Assembly (NCBI RefSeq): GCF_000246855.1
Contig: NC_016609.1
Coordinates: 4,340,001 to 4,404,000 of the forward strand
Length of the DNA: 64,000 nt
Reading direction: 5' to 3'
Source: Niastella koreensis GR20-10
Lineage (GTDB): Bacteria; Bacteroidota; Bacteroidia; Chitinophagales; Chitinophagaceae
Positions 7,886 to 17,235 of this stretch are shown in pieces. The first letter of the stretch is position 1. The number at the start of each line of letters is the position of its first letter. The position numbers were made by a program, and so were the translations under genes. The notes beneath the pieces are model-generated. The model had not been told where the DNA came from, did no database searches, and saw nothing but the letters and a program-made list of their open reading frames with translations.

Positions 7886-9139
7886 TCATTCAATGATAAT
7901 CTGATTGTCAAACAGCGATTTGAAAATCGAGTAAGATTGTGCATGGATGTCCTCGCAGGTATCGAGCAGGATGGCATAAAAGATTTTACCCTTAAACCTG
8001 TCCTTACAGTCGTTTGCCTGGTAATACGACACTTCACCCGTATTTCCTTCCGGAAATGCCCCCGCACTTTCAATAAGTAATCCGGGATATTGGGGTGCGT
8101 TCCGTTCAATACCCAGAATATACATGTGTGCGCCTCCTACTTCAGGATACATTGTCTTGTCTTTGATTTCATAAGCTACCATTTTATCATATTTGGTACT
8201 GAAGGAAATACTGCTTTTGTCTTTATATTTTGAAACAAAGTTGTTGATGTAGTCATTCAATTTATCATTATCATTCGCTGTTTTCATAAGTATCGCAATT
8301 GTGTAGTGAATTTCCCTTCCCTCCTTGTTTTTCAACGTAGATGGTTTAATTATGAATGCCTCCTGATTTTTTTTATAATCGTTAATTGTTAGCCCCCAGG
8401 TTGAATCGATCATAACTTTAATACCTAATGGCCGGCAGGTAAAGGTTGCCAGTTCTTCCCTGGTGGCTGCCCAGATGTCTTCCTTAGCGTAAGCATTGTT
8501 TTTATCAACAGGCACAATTCTTTTATAAATTGTTTCTCCGAGTTGTTGTTGAAAACTTCCTTCTTTACCAGAGATCTTTTTTACTTTATCCATTGCGTAA
8601 ATGCAATTGGAAGGCATATTAGCTATGGCGGCTGCCAAAGCATAATCGTTCCAGAAATCCGCAGGTTGTTCAGCAGGTAATAGTTTCTTTGCTTTAACAA
8701 AATTGTCAATGCCCAATTGCAAGGCATTTGCAAGCGCATAGTGATTGCCCAAAAACCAATGGGGCCGGTAATCAGTTGAATTTCTCTTTACTGCCTCTTC
8801 AAAATTTTTAACAGCGATGTCGTAATAAGCCGTATCGTCCAGGTTATACAGATAATGAGCGATGTCGCCGAGCAACAAAAATGTTTCTTCGTTCTTTGTT
8901 GTGAGCGCTGAAAAGCTATTGTAGTGTTCACGAAGTTGGGTTACCAGGCCCTGTTTCGGCTTGTCGTACTTCCATTCGTTTGTCCAGGTTTCGTAGTAAT
9001 TCCTGTTGTTTTTAATAAAATTAAAAGCCGAAATAAGTTTGTTGTCATTGCTGATTTTTGAAATGTCGATATAGTCAACGTTAGCAAATGATCGAACAGC
9101 TGTCAGCGTAAGGATAAAAAGGGTAACTACGGATCTCAT
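7886..9139 (-). CDS. Exported TPR-like hypothetical protein
   Basis: A 417-residue protein with an N-terminal Sec signal peptide (core VVTLFILTLTAVRSFA, cleavage near 19). Residues about 75-200 form helix pairs of TPR/Sel1 character (AYYDIAVKNFEEAVKRNSTDYRPHWFLGNHYALA). The C-terminal half (about 225-410) is a mixed alpha/beta domain with YTIAILMKTANDNDKLNDY and FKGKIFYAILLD. I do not recognise the second domain. The gene is transcribed away from arsR across a 105-bp spacer and could share its control, but its product has no evident link to that operon. Confidence 0.7.
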   Translation of the reverse strand: MRSVVTLFILTLTAVRSFANVDYIDISKISNDNKLISAFNFIKNNRNYYETWTNEWKYDKPKQGLVTQLREHYNSFSALTTKNEETFLLLGDIAHYLYNLDDTAYYDIAVKNFEEAVKRNSTDYRPHWFLGNHYALANALQLGIDNFVKAKKLLPAEQPADFWNDYALAAAIANMPSNCIYAMDKVKKISGKEGSFQQQLGETIYKRIVPVDKNNAYAKEDIWAATREELATFTCRPLGIKVMIDSTWGLTINDYKKNQEAFIIKPSTLKNKEGREIHYTIAILMKTANDNDKLNDYINNFVSKYKDKSSISFSTKYDKMVAYEIKDKTMYPEVGGAHMYILGIERNAPQYPGLLIESAGAFPEGNTGEVSYYQANDCKDRFKGKIFYAILLDTCEDIHAQSYSIFKSLFDNQIIIE

Positions 9140-9161
9140 TATCTATTTGATTTATACAACT

Positions 9162-9169
9162 CAAAGATA
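9162..9169 (-). promoter_or_regulatory. Candidate -7 element of the exported TPR-like gene
   Basis: The minus strand reads TATCTTTG, matching TAnnTTTG, 22 bp upstream of ATG 9139. No well-spaced -33 was found: the nearest TTTG is only 13 bp away. Confidence 0.45.
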
Positions 9170-9192
9170 GACGAAAAAAAATCAAAGAAAAA

Positions 9193-9224
9193 ATTGCGCA
9201 AGTCAAAACTTGCGCATAAATTTG
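9193..9224 (+). promoter_or_regulatory. arsR operon promoter
   Basis: TAAATTTG at 9217-9224 is an exact Bacteroidota -7 element, and ATTG at 9193-9196 sits 20 bp upstream as the -33 element. Transcription would begin near 9231, about 14 bp before ATG 9245. Confidence 0.7.
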
Positions 9225-9242
9225 CAAGAAATCACTTGCGCA
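9195..9242. promoter_or_regulatory. Putative ArsR-family operator cluster
   Basis: TGCGCAAGT (9195-9203), four bases, then ACTTGCGCA (9208-9216) form a perfect 9-bp inverted repeat that fills the space between the -33 and -7 elements. A third exact half-site ACTTGCGCA lies at 9234-9242, preceded by a degenerate partner TTTGCAAG (9221-9228). Binding here would block RNA polymerase, which fits autorepression by the ArsR-family protein encoded just downstream. Confidence 0.7.
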
Positions 9243-9244
9243 TT

Positions 9245-9571
9245 ATGACTCAAACAAGAGATGTTTTTCAGGCGATAGCAGATCCCACCCGCAGGCAAAT
9301 TATAGATATGCTGGCCCGGGAATCTCTTAATGTCAATGCTATTGCCAGCGAATTCAATATTACCCGGCAGGCAGTTTCGTTGCATGTACAATTCCTTAAC
9401 GAATGTGGCCTTATCGTGATCAGGCAACAAGGCAGGGAAAGATATTGCGAAGCCAAACTGGATAAATTAAATGAAGTGACAGCCTGGGTAGACCAATACC
9501 GGAAATATTGGGATAAAAAATTCGATTCCCTGGAAGGTTACCTGGAAAAAATTCAAAAAAAGAAAAAATAG
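9245..9571 (+). CDS. ArsR-family winged-helix repressor
   Basis: A 108-residue winged-helix regulator. ATG 9245 is chosen over ATG 9194, which lies inside the operator and the promoter. The helix-turn-helix spans about 25-65 (SLNVNAIASEFNITRQAVSLHVQFLNE) with a wing after it (LIVIRQQGRERYCEA). No cysteine metal-binding motif is visible, so it belongs to the metal-independent group usually linked to AHSA1/SRPBCC genes. It leads a three-gene operon and most likely represses it through the inverted repeat at 9195-9216; the inducer is unknown. Confidence 0.92.
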   Translation: MTQTRDVFQAIADPTRRQIIDMLARESLNVNAIASEFNITRQAVSLHVQFLNECGLIVIRQQGRERYCEAKLDKLNEVTAWVDQYRKYWDKKFDSLEGYLEKIQKKKK

Positions 9572-9575
9572 CCAG

Positions 9576-10055
9576 ATGGAGAAATACAACACTTTCAGCC
9601 AGGAAGATAATATTCTTATCCATACCAGGATTCTTAATGCCCCAAGAGATTTGGTTTGGGAAGTTTGGACAAATCCGGAACACATAAAAAAATGGTGGGG
9701 ACCAAATGGGTTTTCGTTAACTACAAAATCGATGGATGTAGCACCAGGCAAAACATGGGATTTTATTATGCATGGTATGGGAAAGGACTGGATTAACAAA
9801 ATTGAGTACACAGCAGTAAAGAAACCTTCCCTCATTTCCTACAGGCACTCTGGTGAAAGAAGCGAAGACTATAACTTTTCTGTTACCATTTTATTTGAGG
9901 AGGTTGAAGGAAAAACATTGCTGACCATGAAGTCCGTATTTAAATCCAAAGAAATTATTGAGGAATTGAACAGAAAGGTAAATGCCATTGAAGGTGGTAA
10001 GCAAACTTTAAACCGTCTTGGTGATTATCTTAAAGAACTGTCGGATAACTATTAA
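9576..10055 (+). CDS. SRPBCC/AHSA1-type ligand-binding protein
   Basis: A 159-residue START/Bet-v1-like protein of the AHSA1 family. The signature for this group is at residues 15-55: ILNAPRDLVWEVWTNPEHI, then KKWWGPNGF. It forms a hydrophobic ligand pocket in the cytosol. The gene begins 4 bp after the arsR stop, so it is translationally close to the repressor. ArsR-AHSA1 pairs are a common bacterial arrangement in which the second protein is thought to bind or handle the compound sensed. The ligand is unknown. Confidence 0.9.
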   Translation: MEKYNTFSQEDNILIHTRILNAPRDLVWEVWTNPEHIKKWWGPNGFSLTTKSMDVAPGKTWDFIMHGMGKDWINKIEYTAVKKPSLISYRHSGERSEDYNFSVTILFEEVEGKTLLTMKSVFKSKEIIEELNRKVNAIEGGKQTLNRLGDYLKELSDNY

Positions 10056-10095
10056 CCATGGAGCATATCATTCAAAATAAATTAACATCAGTAAA

Positions 10096-10716
10096 ATGAG
10101 CAAAATTATCTTTGACAGCGGAATATCCCTTGATGGCTTTTTTGCCGGCGAAAACAGAAGTCCGGCCAACCCAATGGGCGGTGTTGCAGCAGACATTCAT
10201 TCGTGGATGTTTAAACAAAAAGCATTTTGGAAACACGTCAATATGGAAGGCGGTGAGGAATATGGCGCAGACAGTAAATTAATAGATGAGGTGTTCGAAA
10301 GAACAGGTTCTTATATCATGGGAAAACGAATGTTTGAAGAAGGCGAGGTACATTGGAAAGAAGATCTTTACAAAGCAGATGTTTATGTGCTGACACACGA
10401 AAAACGGGAACCCTGGATTCAAAAGGGAACAACAACTTTCTACTTCATCAATGACGGCATACAAAGCGCATTGGAAAAAGCAAAACAATCAGCCAAAGGA
10501 AAGGATATAAGAATACAAGGCGGCGCCAATACTATTCAACAATTCCTGAACGCCGGGCTTATCGACGAATTTTTGATTCACATTACCCCTGTTTTTTTAG
10601 GACGTGGTATCCGGCTGTTTGATGGCATCGACAAGGATATTTATGATCTTCAATTGGCAGAAATAATACCTTCCGGCTTAACCACACATTTAAGATACAA
10701 ACTAACCAGGAAATAA
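10096..10716 (+). CDS. Dihydrofolate reductase-like (RibD C-terminal domain) protein
   Basis: A 206-residue protein with a RibD_C/DHFR-like fold: N-terminal IIFDSGISLDGFFAG, the central YIMGKRMFEEGEVHW, the nucleotide-binding IRIQGGANTIQQFLNAGLIDE and the end strand ITPVFLGRGIRLFDG. Members are NADPH-dependent reductases of uncertain substrate and are not the essential DHFR. It is the third gene of the arsR operon (40-bp gap) and ends at a strong terminator. An NADPH-dependent detoxifying reduction is a reasonable inference. Confidence 0.88.
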   Translation: MSKIIFDSGISLDGFFAGENRSPANPMGGVAADIHSWMFKQKAFWKHVNMEGGEEYGADSKLIDEVFERTGSYIMGKRMFEEGEVHWKEDLYKADVYVLTHEKREPWIQKGTTTFYFINDGIQSALEKAKQSAKGKDIRIQGGANTIQQFLNAGLIDEFLIHITPVFLGRGIRLFDGIDKDIYDLQLAEIIPSGLTTHLRYKLTRK

Positions 10717-10723
10717 GCGCAGG

Positions 10724-10755
10724 TAAGCCTTCCCGCATTGTAACGGGAAGGCTTA
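10724..10755. terminator. Bidirectional intrinsic terminator
   Basis: Arms 10724-10735 and 10744-10755 (TAAGCCTTCCCG and its complement) form a perfect 12-bp stem with an 8-base loop. It separates the convergent arsR operon and the membrane protein gene ending at 10762. Confidence 0.85.
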
Positions 10756-10761
10756 AGCAGG

Positions 10762-11238
10762 TTAACTGATCTTTAAAACCGCCAGTACAATTATTCCCAA
10801 AAACAACATTAGTTGAATGGTGTAAAACGCTGCGATTTTAGGTATTGCTATTTTTATCAGGGTAGCGTTATCGGGATTATTTTCAAAAAAAGCGGTCTTT
10901 AATTGTTTAAGTTGCTTTTTGCCTACCAGCAATTCATTAAGGGGCAGCAGCAGAATAAGTGATAATTTCAGCTGAAGCCATAGCATGTGCAGGAATACCC
11001 AACCGGTTATAAACGTAAGCCCAATACCGGAAATTATCAGCAAAATACCACCTATCCCTTTTATTGGGTCCAGGTTCAACAGGAGTTGTAAAAGACCTGC
11101 TGAATTTTCACTTTTTAGGTAAAATTTCTTTGTGAAAGCACGAAAAGTGACAAAAGAGGCTACCGTGGTGCCGACCATCAGTATCAGACCGGAAAGATGC
11201 ATAATGAGCAGTAACTGTCGTACAATTTGTGGATACAT
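10762..11238 (-). CDS. Small integral membrane protein (four predicted helices)
   Basis: A 158-residue, strongly hydrophobic protein with four likely membrane helices: about 6-30, 60-82, 83-102 and 132-156. It begins MYPQIVRQLLLIMHLSGLIL with a conserved-looking His14 in the first helix, and loops carry Lys/Arg on the cytosolic side. The pattern resembles small CopD/DUF2269-like membrane proteins, but I cannot assign it firmly. The gene is convergent with the arsR operon and stands alone. Confidence 0.7.
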   Translation of the reverse strand: MYPQIVRQLLLIMHLSGLILMVGTTVASFVTFRAFTKKFYLKSENSAGLLQLLLNLDPIKGIGGILLIISGIGLTFITGWVFLHMLWLQLKLSLILLLPLNELLVGKKQLKQLKTAFFENNPDNATLIKIAIPKIAAFYTIQLMLFLGIIVLAVLKIS

Positions 11239-11291
11239 GAGGCTGTTATTTTATGTTTATTACCTGTTTGTTCCACAAAGTTCAGCATTGA

Positions 11292-12764
<1,473 letters not shown>

Positions 12765-12765
12765 A

Positions 12766-12800
12766 AGCCCTCCCCTCCCTGACGGACGGGAGGCTTTTTT
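12766..12800 (+). terminator. Intrinsic terminator after rtcB
   Basis: An AGCC(C)TCCC / GGGAGGCT stem with one bulged base is followed by six T residues (12795-12800). It starts directly after the rtcB stop codon and also separates rtcB from the convergent SDR gene ending at 12807. Confidence 0.8.
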
Positions 12801-12806
12801 AATATA

Positions 12807-13406
12807 CTAACATCCTACACTATAAGTTTGCCCGGTTTGCGCACCCAAAGCACTTCTTACATATGCCTGTGCAACCTGGTGCATAGTGGCTGGTATATGG
12901 CCTGGAAAATAAGGGAAATACTGAGGTGATGCCTCTATAACACCCGGAGCAACGGAATTAATGCGAACCCCATTTTCCAACTCTATAGCCGCTCCCCTGA
13001 CAAAACCGTCGATAGCTGCATTCACTGCGCTTACAGACGCTGCAAATGGAACCGGATCATTGGCCAGGCTTCCGGAGGTAAGGGTAAAAGAACCCTTTGG
13101 TGAAATATATTTCTGCCCAATCAACACCAGGTTTACCTGCGACATAAATTTTCCCTCAACACTAACGCGGAAGTTGGCATCCGTCATGCCTGAAAGCGGT
13201 CCAAAGTATCCATCCCCTGCTGCACATATCAACGCGTCAAAGGAATCGATCTTTTTATACATTTCTTCTATAGACACCGGATCACTGATATTAGCCTGAA
13301 TAACTCCACTTTTAACGCCGACCTTAATGATCTGATGATCTTTTTCCAACGCACCAACAATGGAAGAACCAATTGTACCATTGGCTCCGATAACAATAAT
13401 TCTCAT
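12807..13406 (-). CDS. Short-chain dehydrogenase/reductase
   Basis: A 199-residue compact SDR. The N-terminal nucleotide-binding motif is GANGTIGSSI (residues 7-16), followed by the CAAGDGYFG strand and the YISPKGSFTLTSGSLAND segment with the catalytic Ser. The usual YxxxK is replaced: the region reads FAASVSAVNAAIDGFVRG, lacking an evident Tyr, as in several atypical short SDRs. It is divergent from an HxlR regulator, a very common pairing for redox/electrophile response. The promoter and HxlR-type repeats lie in the 110-bp spacer. Confidence 0.88.
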   Translation of the reverse strand: MRIIVIGANGTIGSSIVGALEKDHQIIKVGVKSGVIQANISDPVSIEEMYKKIDSFDALICAAGDGYFGPLSGMTDANFRVSVEGKFMSQVNLVLIGQKYISPKGSFTLTSGSLANDPVPFAASVSAVNAAIDGFVRGAAIELENGVRINSVAPGVIEASPQYFPYFPGHIPATMHQVAQAYVRSALGAQTGQTYSVGC

Positions 13407-13426
13407 ACAATGATTTATTTAAAACA

Positions 13427-13457
13427 CAAACCTATACCAATACTTTACCTTTGTCAA
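13427..13457 (-). promoter_or_regulatory. SDR gene promoter
   Basis: On the minus strand TAGGTTTG (13427-13434) is an exact -7 element and TTG (13455-13457) lies 20 bp upstream as -33. The start site would fall near 13420, just before ATG 13406. The -33 end abuts the direct repeats thought to bind HxlR. On the plus strand TACCTTTG at 13446-13453 is a second possible -7 element, for hxlR. Confidence 0.6.
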
Positions 13458-13458
13458 G

Positions 13459-13487
13459 TAGTTACCTGTTGGTACAATAGTTACCTG
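13459..13487. promoter_or_regulatory. Putative HxlR operator (two direct repeats)
   Basis: TAGTTACCTG occurs at 13459-13468 and again at 13478-13487, 19 bp apart, in the spacer between the divergent SDR and HxlR genes. Placed directly upstream of the SDR -33 element, it suits dual control by a dimeric HxlR protein. Confidence 0.55.
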
Positions 13488-13516
13488 GAGGTTGTAATTA
13501 AAGCCTGATATGCATT

Positions 13517-13861
13517 ATGGAAAAGAAAAAAAATGAAATAATAAAACATGGCGCCAATGAATGTCCCATAACCGCAACAATCAGTGTTATTGGAGGAAAA
13601 TGGAAACCGCCGATTGTATGGTTGTTGTTAAAAGGCCCGATGCGCTATGGCGCTTTAAGCAAGACCATGCCCGAGATGTCGTTGAAAGTACTTTCCAAAC
13701 AACTAAAGGAATTAGAAGCGGATGGAATTATTACCAGGAAAGTGTACCCGGAAACGCCTCCGCGCGTAGAGTATTCACTGACTGAAAAAGGAGCCGCCTT
13801 ACGTCCGGCGCTAACATTATTATCTGAATGGAGTGAAACTTATATCTTAGCTAATAACTAA
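13517..13861 (+). CDS. HxlR-family transcriptional regulator
   Basis: A 114-residue winged-helix protein. It shows the family hallmarks: a Cys near the N-terminus in NECPITATISVIGGKWKPPI, GPMRYGALSKTMPEMSLKVLSKQLKELEADG (recognition helix about 50-75) and the wing VYPETPPRVEYSLTEKG. In characterised members (HypR, QorR-like) the N-terminal Cys senses electrophiles. It probably controls the divergent SDR gene through repeats in the shared spacer. Confidence 0.95.
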   Translation: MEKKKNEIIKHGANECPITATISVIGGKWKPPIVWLLLKGPMRYGALSKTMPEMSLKVLSKQLKELEADGIITRKVYPETPPRVEYSLTEKGAALRPALTLLSEWSETYILANN

Positions 13862-13898
13862 CCGTTTCCTATGGATAAATTAAGACAACACATTGAAC

Positions 13899-14018
13899 AG
13901 TAATGCGGCAGTGGAGGAACACCGTAATACAGCCTATTTTCAACAGGTAGTTATTGGTCAAATCATTCCCAGCCTGGAGAGCCGGGAGGTTATTCTGGCA
14001 TCGCAGCTTGATGTTTAA
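13899..14018 (+). pseudogene. Remnant of an antibiotic-biosynthesis-monooxygenase-like gene
   Basis: An open stretch of about 39 codons ends at TAA 14016-14018 and carries EEHRNTAYFQQVV and IPSLESREVI, the look of the C-terminal half of ABM/quinol-monooxygenase (YgiN-like) proteins. There is no start codon in frame. A separate 10-codon frame (ATG 13871 to TAA 13901) overlaps it in another frame and may be the 5' end of this or another gene, pointing to an internal deletion. Such small monooxygenases often accompany SDR/HxlR pairs, so this is probably a lost member of that locus. Confidence 0.5.
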
Positions 14019-14126
14019 ATCAATTGTCACCAGAGAAATAACTTGATTGATATCAATAAATTAAGGGGTACAAAAACTAATTATATTAGTATTTGTAGGT
14101 ATCTTTAGGGTAATCATTAGTACTTT

Positions 14127-14417
14127 ATGCCTACTATTACAATAACCAGGCTCTATGACCTTGTGTCTGTTAAACTGGGTAAGGAAACCGCTGAGAATTT
14201 GACTACCTTTATTGAGGAAAAAATCAAATGTGAAGTGGATATAAAAAACTCCATACTTGCTTCAAAAGAAGATGTTGCCCGTGTCGAAACAAAAATTGAA
14301 ACCATTATAAAAGATGCTGCTAATAATAGAGCGGAAATGATAAAATGGATGTTCGTTTTTTGGATCGGTCAAATGGCGGCTATGTTTGGCTTTATTGTAC
14401 TATTCCTAAAAAAATAA
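14127..14417 (+). CDS. Small membrane-anchored coiled-coil protein
   Basis: A 96-residue protein starting at ATG 14127. Residues 1-35 include a LYDLVSVKLGKETAENLTTFI segment, 40-70 form a coiled coil (ASKEDVARVETKIETIIKDA), and 74-93 form one C-terminal membrane helix (MFVFWIGQMAAMFGFIVLFL). This is the layout of the DUF1640/CCDC90-like (MCU-regulator-type) small proteins found across bacteria, often near toxin-antitoxin or DUF genes. The function is unknown. The stop lies 17 bp before the convergent SulP gene end. Confidence 0.7.
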   Translation: MPTITITRLYDLVSVKLGKETAENLTTFIEEKIKCEVDIKNSILASKEDVARVETKIETIIKDAANNRAEMIKWMFVFWIGQMAAMFGFIVLFLKK

Positions 14418-14434
14418 CACCTTCCCTTAGTGGC

Positions 14435-15832
14435 TTAATGGATCGCAGTAACGTTTACCTTTTCAATACCTACAGTATACAGGGTTATATGCCTGTCCTT
14501 TGCCTTTACTTCAAACTCACTTATTATTTCAAGGATATCGTAGTCGATGAAATTGCAGTTACTGCCATCGATCGTTAATATACTATGCGCTGGAACTACA
14601 TCCAGCGCTTTTTTTAGTTTTACCTTGTTCAGGAAAGTTACATTGCTGTTCAATTTAATAAGCTCTGTTTCTATTCCCTTCACAACCGTTTTGCTGATCC
14701 GGTATTCCGCCCTGAAGTTATTCTGAATGATAAAATAAACAGACAACAACAAACCTATACTTACGCCAATCAACAGATCCGTTGTCAGGATCATACCGAT
14801 GGTGAGTATAAATGGCAGAAATTGCTTCCAGCCCAGGCTTAACATATTCTTATACAGTTTGGGCAGGGTAAGGTTATAACCGGTGATCAGCAAAATAGCA
14901 GAAAGGGATGCATAGGGGATCCGGTTCAGGACAAATGGCGCCCCTACAATAGCCAGCAACAACAGCACCCCATGAGTAATGGCAGCCATTTTAGTACGCG
15001 CGCCCGCATCTACGTTAGCAGCTCCGCGCACCACTACTGCCGTTAAAGGAATAGCTCCCAGCAGGCCGCAAGCTATATTGCCAATGCCTTGTGCTATTAA
15101 CTCCCTGTTTACCGGGGTGATGCGATTATGCTTGTCCAGCTTATCTATTGCCTCAATACACAACAGGGTTTCCAGGGTAGCCAGCAACCCGATAACAATA
15201 CCATCTTTCCAGATTTGTTGATTGGAAAAAAGCCGGCCGAATGCAGGAAAGGAAATATTTGAAAAAAGGTGAGCCGGAATAGTAACCAGCCGGGTGGTTG
15301 TAAAAAACGAGCCCAGGATGCCCAAACCCACTACGAGTAATGGTGCAGGTATGAAGTTTAATTTGTGGGCAAATGGTTGACGCAGCAGGATCAGTAACAA
15401 CAGGGAGAACAGGGTAATAACCAGCGAAGAAGTACTGCCCAACACCAGTGGAACCTGTTTTATGATCAGCATAATTCCAATGGCTGCTAACATGCCTTTG
15501 ATCACCGCCGATGGAAAATAATTGGCTATGCCTCCCCACTTCAGCAAACCCAGCAGTACCTGGAAAGCGCCCGCAATAATAACAGCCAGCAAAAACACCT
15601 GGTAGTTCCCCAGCGAAAGAATGGCCGAGGCTACTACTGTTGTTAACCCCGCTGCCGGACCGGAGACAGCCAATGGAGAAGCACTGAGCGGCGCCACAAG
15701 GATGCCGCCGATAATTCCCGACATAAGACCTGCATACAGCGGCGCACCCGAGGCCAGCGCAATTCCCAGGCACAGCGGTAACGCTATTAAAAAAACAGAC
15801 AGGCCTGCGGAAAGATCGTACCGCAGCCACAT
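14435..15832 (-). CDS. SulP-family anion transporter
   Basis: A 465-residue SulP/SLC26-type carrier for sulfate, bicarbonate or related anions. Ten or more membrane helices fill residues 5-365; the first contains the family-typical SVFLIALPLCLGIALASGAP and the next GGILVAPLSASPLAVSGPAAGLTTVV. Residues about 375-465 form a short C-terminal STAS-like domain (FLNKVKLKKALDVVPAHSILTIDGSNCNFIDYD), trimmed compared with 550-600-residue family members. It is the last gene of a minus-strand run with methyltransferases and DUF983; no carbonic anhydrase is adjacent. Confidence 0.9.
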   Translation of the reverse strand: MWLRYDLSAGLSVFLIALPLCLGIALASGAPLYAGLMSGIIGGILVAPLSASPLAVSGPAAGLTTVVASAILSLGNYQVFLLAVIIAGAFQVLLGLLKWGGIANYFPSAVIKGMLAAIGIMLIIKQVPLVLGSTSSLVITLFSLLLLILLRQPFAHKLNFIPAPLLVVGLGILGSFFTTTRLVTIPAHLFSNISFPAFGRLFSNQQIWKDGIVIGLLATLETLLCIEAIDKLDKHNRITPVNRELIAQGIGNIACGLLGAIPLTAVVVRGAANVDAGARTKMAAITHGVLLLLAIVGAPFVLNRIPYASLSAILLITGYNLTLPKLYKNMLSLGWKQFLPFILTIGMILTTDLLIGVSIGLLLSVYFIIQNNFRAEYRISKTVVKGIETELIKLNSNVTFLNKVKLKKALDVVPAHSILTIDGSNCNFIDYDILEIISEFEVKAKDRHITLYTVGIEKVNVTAIH

Positions 15833-15845
15833 GATGCGGTAATAT

Positions 15846-16157
15846 TTAAATGCCCGTTTCGTTTGATCGTTTTTTATCTATAGAAATTAACACCTTCATG
15901 CCATCTCCGGGATGGCTGGCCCAATCCTGCAACAATTTACTATTGATGGATTCATAGATCTCTACTTTACCTGAATCAACAGGCAGGGCCATTATAGGGA
16001 TCAAAACAAGGTACCGGGGCTCCATATAGTCCAGGCGTTTGTCGGCAGTAAAACCTTTCACCTGAACATACCTGAACCCCCTTTTCTTTAAGGTTTCCAA
16101 CGCTGCCATGGTTAATGGGGCCGTAGATCCAAAATTTTCCCTTGTTTCATTTTTCAT
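15846..16157 (-). CDS. Hypothetical protein, 103 aa
   Basis: A small soluble protein starting at ATG 16157 and ending 13 bp before the SulP start. It has a basic N-terminal half (LETLKKRGFRYVQVKGFTADK), a hydrophobic strand (YLVLIPIMALP) and a basic tail. I do not recognise the family. Its tight position suggests it is co-transcribed with, and perhaps works with, the SulP transporter. Confidence 0.6.
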   Translation of the reverse strand: MKNETRENFGSTAPLTMAALETLKKRGFRYVQVKGFTADKRLDYMEPRYLVLIPIMALPVDSGKVEIYESINSKLLQDWASHPGDGMKVLISIDKKRSNETGI

Positions 16158-16188
16158 TTATAAGTTGGCTTAATGGTATTTAAATAGA

Positions 16189-16797
16189 TCACAACTTTAT
16201 CCAGAACTTTAATAAGTTGTCGAAATGTGTTTCTGCCAATTGATAACCTGGTGGTATTTCATCGCCCCAGCTGCAATACGTGGCAATCCTGGTACCTACC
16301 GGCATTTTCTCCAATTGATTATAGAGGTAAATACAATAGTAGTTGTACAATTCATTCGAATACACGATCTCATTATCTATCTTTTCGGCGCCATTCAGGT
16401 TTTCAAAAAAAGAATTGTAGAAATAAAAATGATCGAACTCGGTCAGGTTAAGCTGGGTAAAGTTCCCGTGTATAAAGCTTACATTTTGAATGCCCAGTTT
16501 TTCCCGGGCATCCTCTGCCACTTCTACCAGCTTCTTTCGTTGTTCAACACCAAAAAAGGGTACGGATTGATTGTAATATGCGCCAGCCAGACAAAATGTA
16601 CCTACCCCACTACCGATATCCAATACTTTTACTCTATCATTCGGCGTGAGGTAAGGTATTACCTTTTGTATGATGTATAACGGCGACCAGTGCATGCGGG
16701 CCAATGATCTTATTGCTTCCGGGTACAATTGATATAAACGGACATCGGTGCTAAACCAATCCTTTAAACGAAGCGGTGTTTTAACCTTGGGCTTCAT
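16189..16797 (-). CDS. Class I SAM-dependent methyltransferase-like protein (paralog A)
   Basis: A 202-residue Rossmann protein. Motif I is VLDIGSGVGTF (about 59-69), followed by the acidic-residue strand FFGVEQRKKLVEVAEDA and the post-motif FIHGNFTQLNLTEFDHFYFYNSFFENL. The substrate is unknown. It is clearly paralogous to the gene at 17236-17850 (shared WFxTDxxLxxLYPE, HWxPLxI, LAGAYY, IPPGYQ and LLKFWIK). The two flank a DUF983 gene, so the cluster likely arose by duplication. Confidence 0.85.
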   Translation of the reverse strand: MKPKVKTPLRLKDWFSTDVRLYQLYPEAIRSLARMHWSPLYIIQKVIPYLTPNDRVKVLDIGSGVGTFCLAGAYYNQSVPFFGVEQRKKLVEVAEDAREKLGIQNVSFIHGNFTQLNLTEFDHFYFYNSFFENLNGAEKIDNEIVYSNELYNYYCIYLYNQLEKMPVGTRIATYCSWGDEIPPGYQLAETHFDNLLKFWIKL

Positions 16798-16803
16798 AAA
16801 ATC

Positions 16804-17235
16804 TTATGCAATTTTGTTCACTACTTCTTTTTCTTCCTGCCAGTTTTCATTATAGCGTACAAAAAACGACAACCAGATTGCCCTGGACAATCGCATTAAA
16901 TATGGCTGCAGTACAACCAGGAGCGTTATATTTAATCCCAGCCACCAGAAAAACCGGTTATCATGCACCGACAACCCAACCAATACCCACCAGGCAACAA
17001 ACGTAGTTACAGACAATGCCACGGTTAAGGCATAGCTAACATACCCTGTACCATAATAAAACCCCACTTCAATTTCCATACGCTGACCACAAGCCGGGCA
17101 GTGCTCATACATTTTCATAAAATGTGTCAACCTGTATACCTGCTTCTCCTGAAACATGTCTCCTGTTCTGCATCTGGCGCATTTTTGATGTAAAAGGCTC
17201 CATACATAACCTGGCTTTCGAACTTTATTCTCCAT
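16804..17235 (-). CDS. DUF983 membrane protein with zinc-ribbon-like cysteines
   Basis: A 143-residue protein of the DUF983 family. The N-terminus has two Cys pairs, HQKCARCRTGDMF (CxxC at about 19-22) and YEHCPACGQRM (about 45-48), forming a probable zinc ribbon, followed by two membrane segments (about 63-90 and 94-115). The sequence continues GFYYGTGYVSYALT, which is typical. Function is unknown. It starts at ATG 17235, one base before the stop of the upstream methyltransferase, and is followed by paralog A after 6 bp, so the three are translationally tight. Confidence 0.9.
   Translation of the reverse strand: MENKVRKPGYVWSLLHQKCARCRTGDMFQEKQVYRLTHFMKMYEHCPACGQRMEIEVGFYYGTGYVSYALTVALSVTTFVAWWVLVGLSVHDNRFFWWLGLNITLLVVLQPYLMRLSRAIWLSFFVRYNENWQEEKEVVNKIA

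Noticed and set aside
9194-9244. Upstream ATG of the arsR gene
   Set aside because: It lies inside the operator and ahead of the predicted start of transcription.
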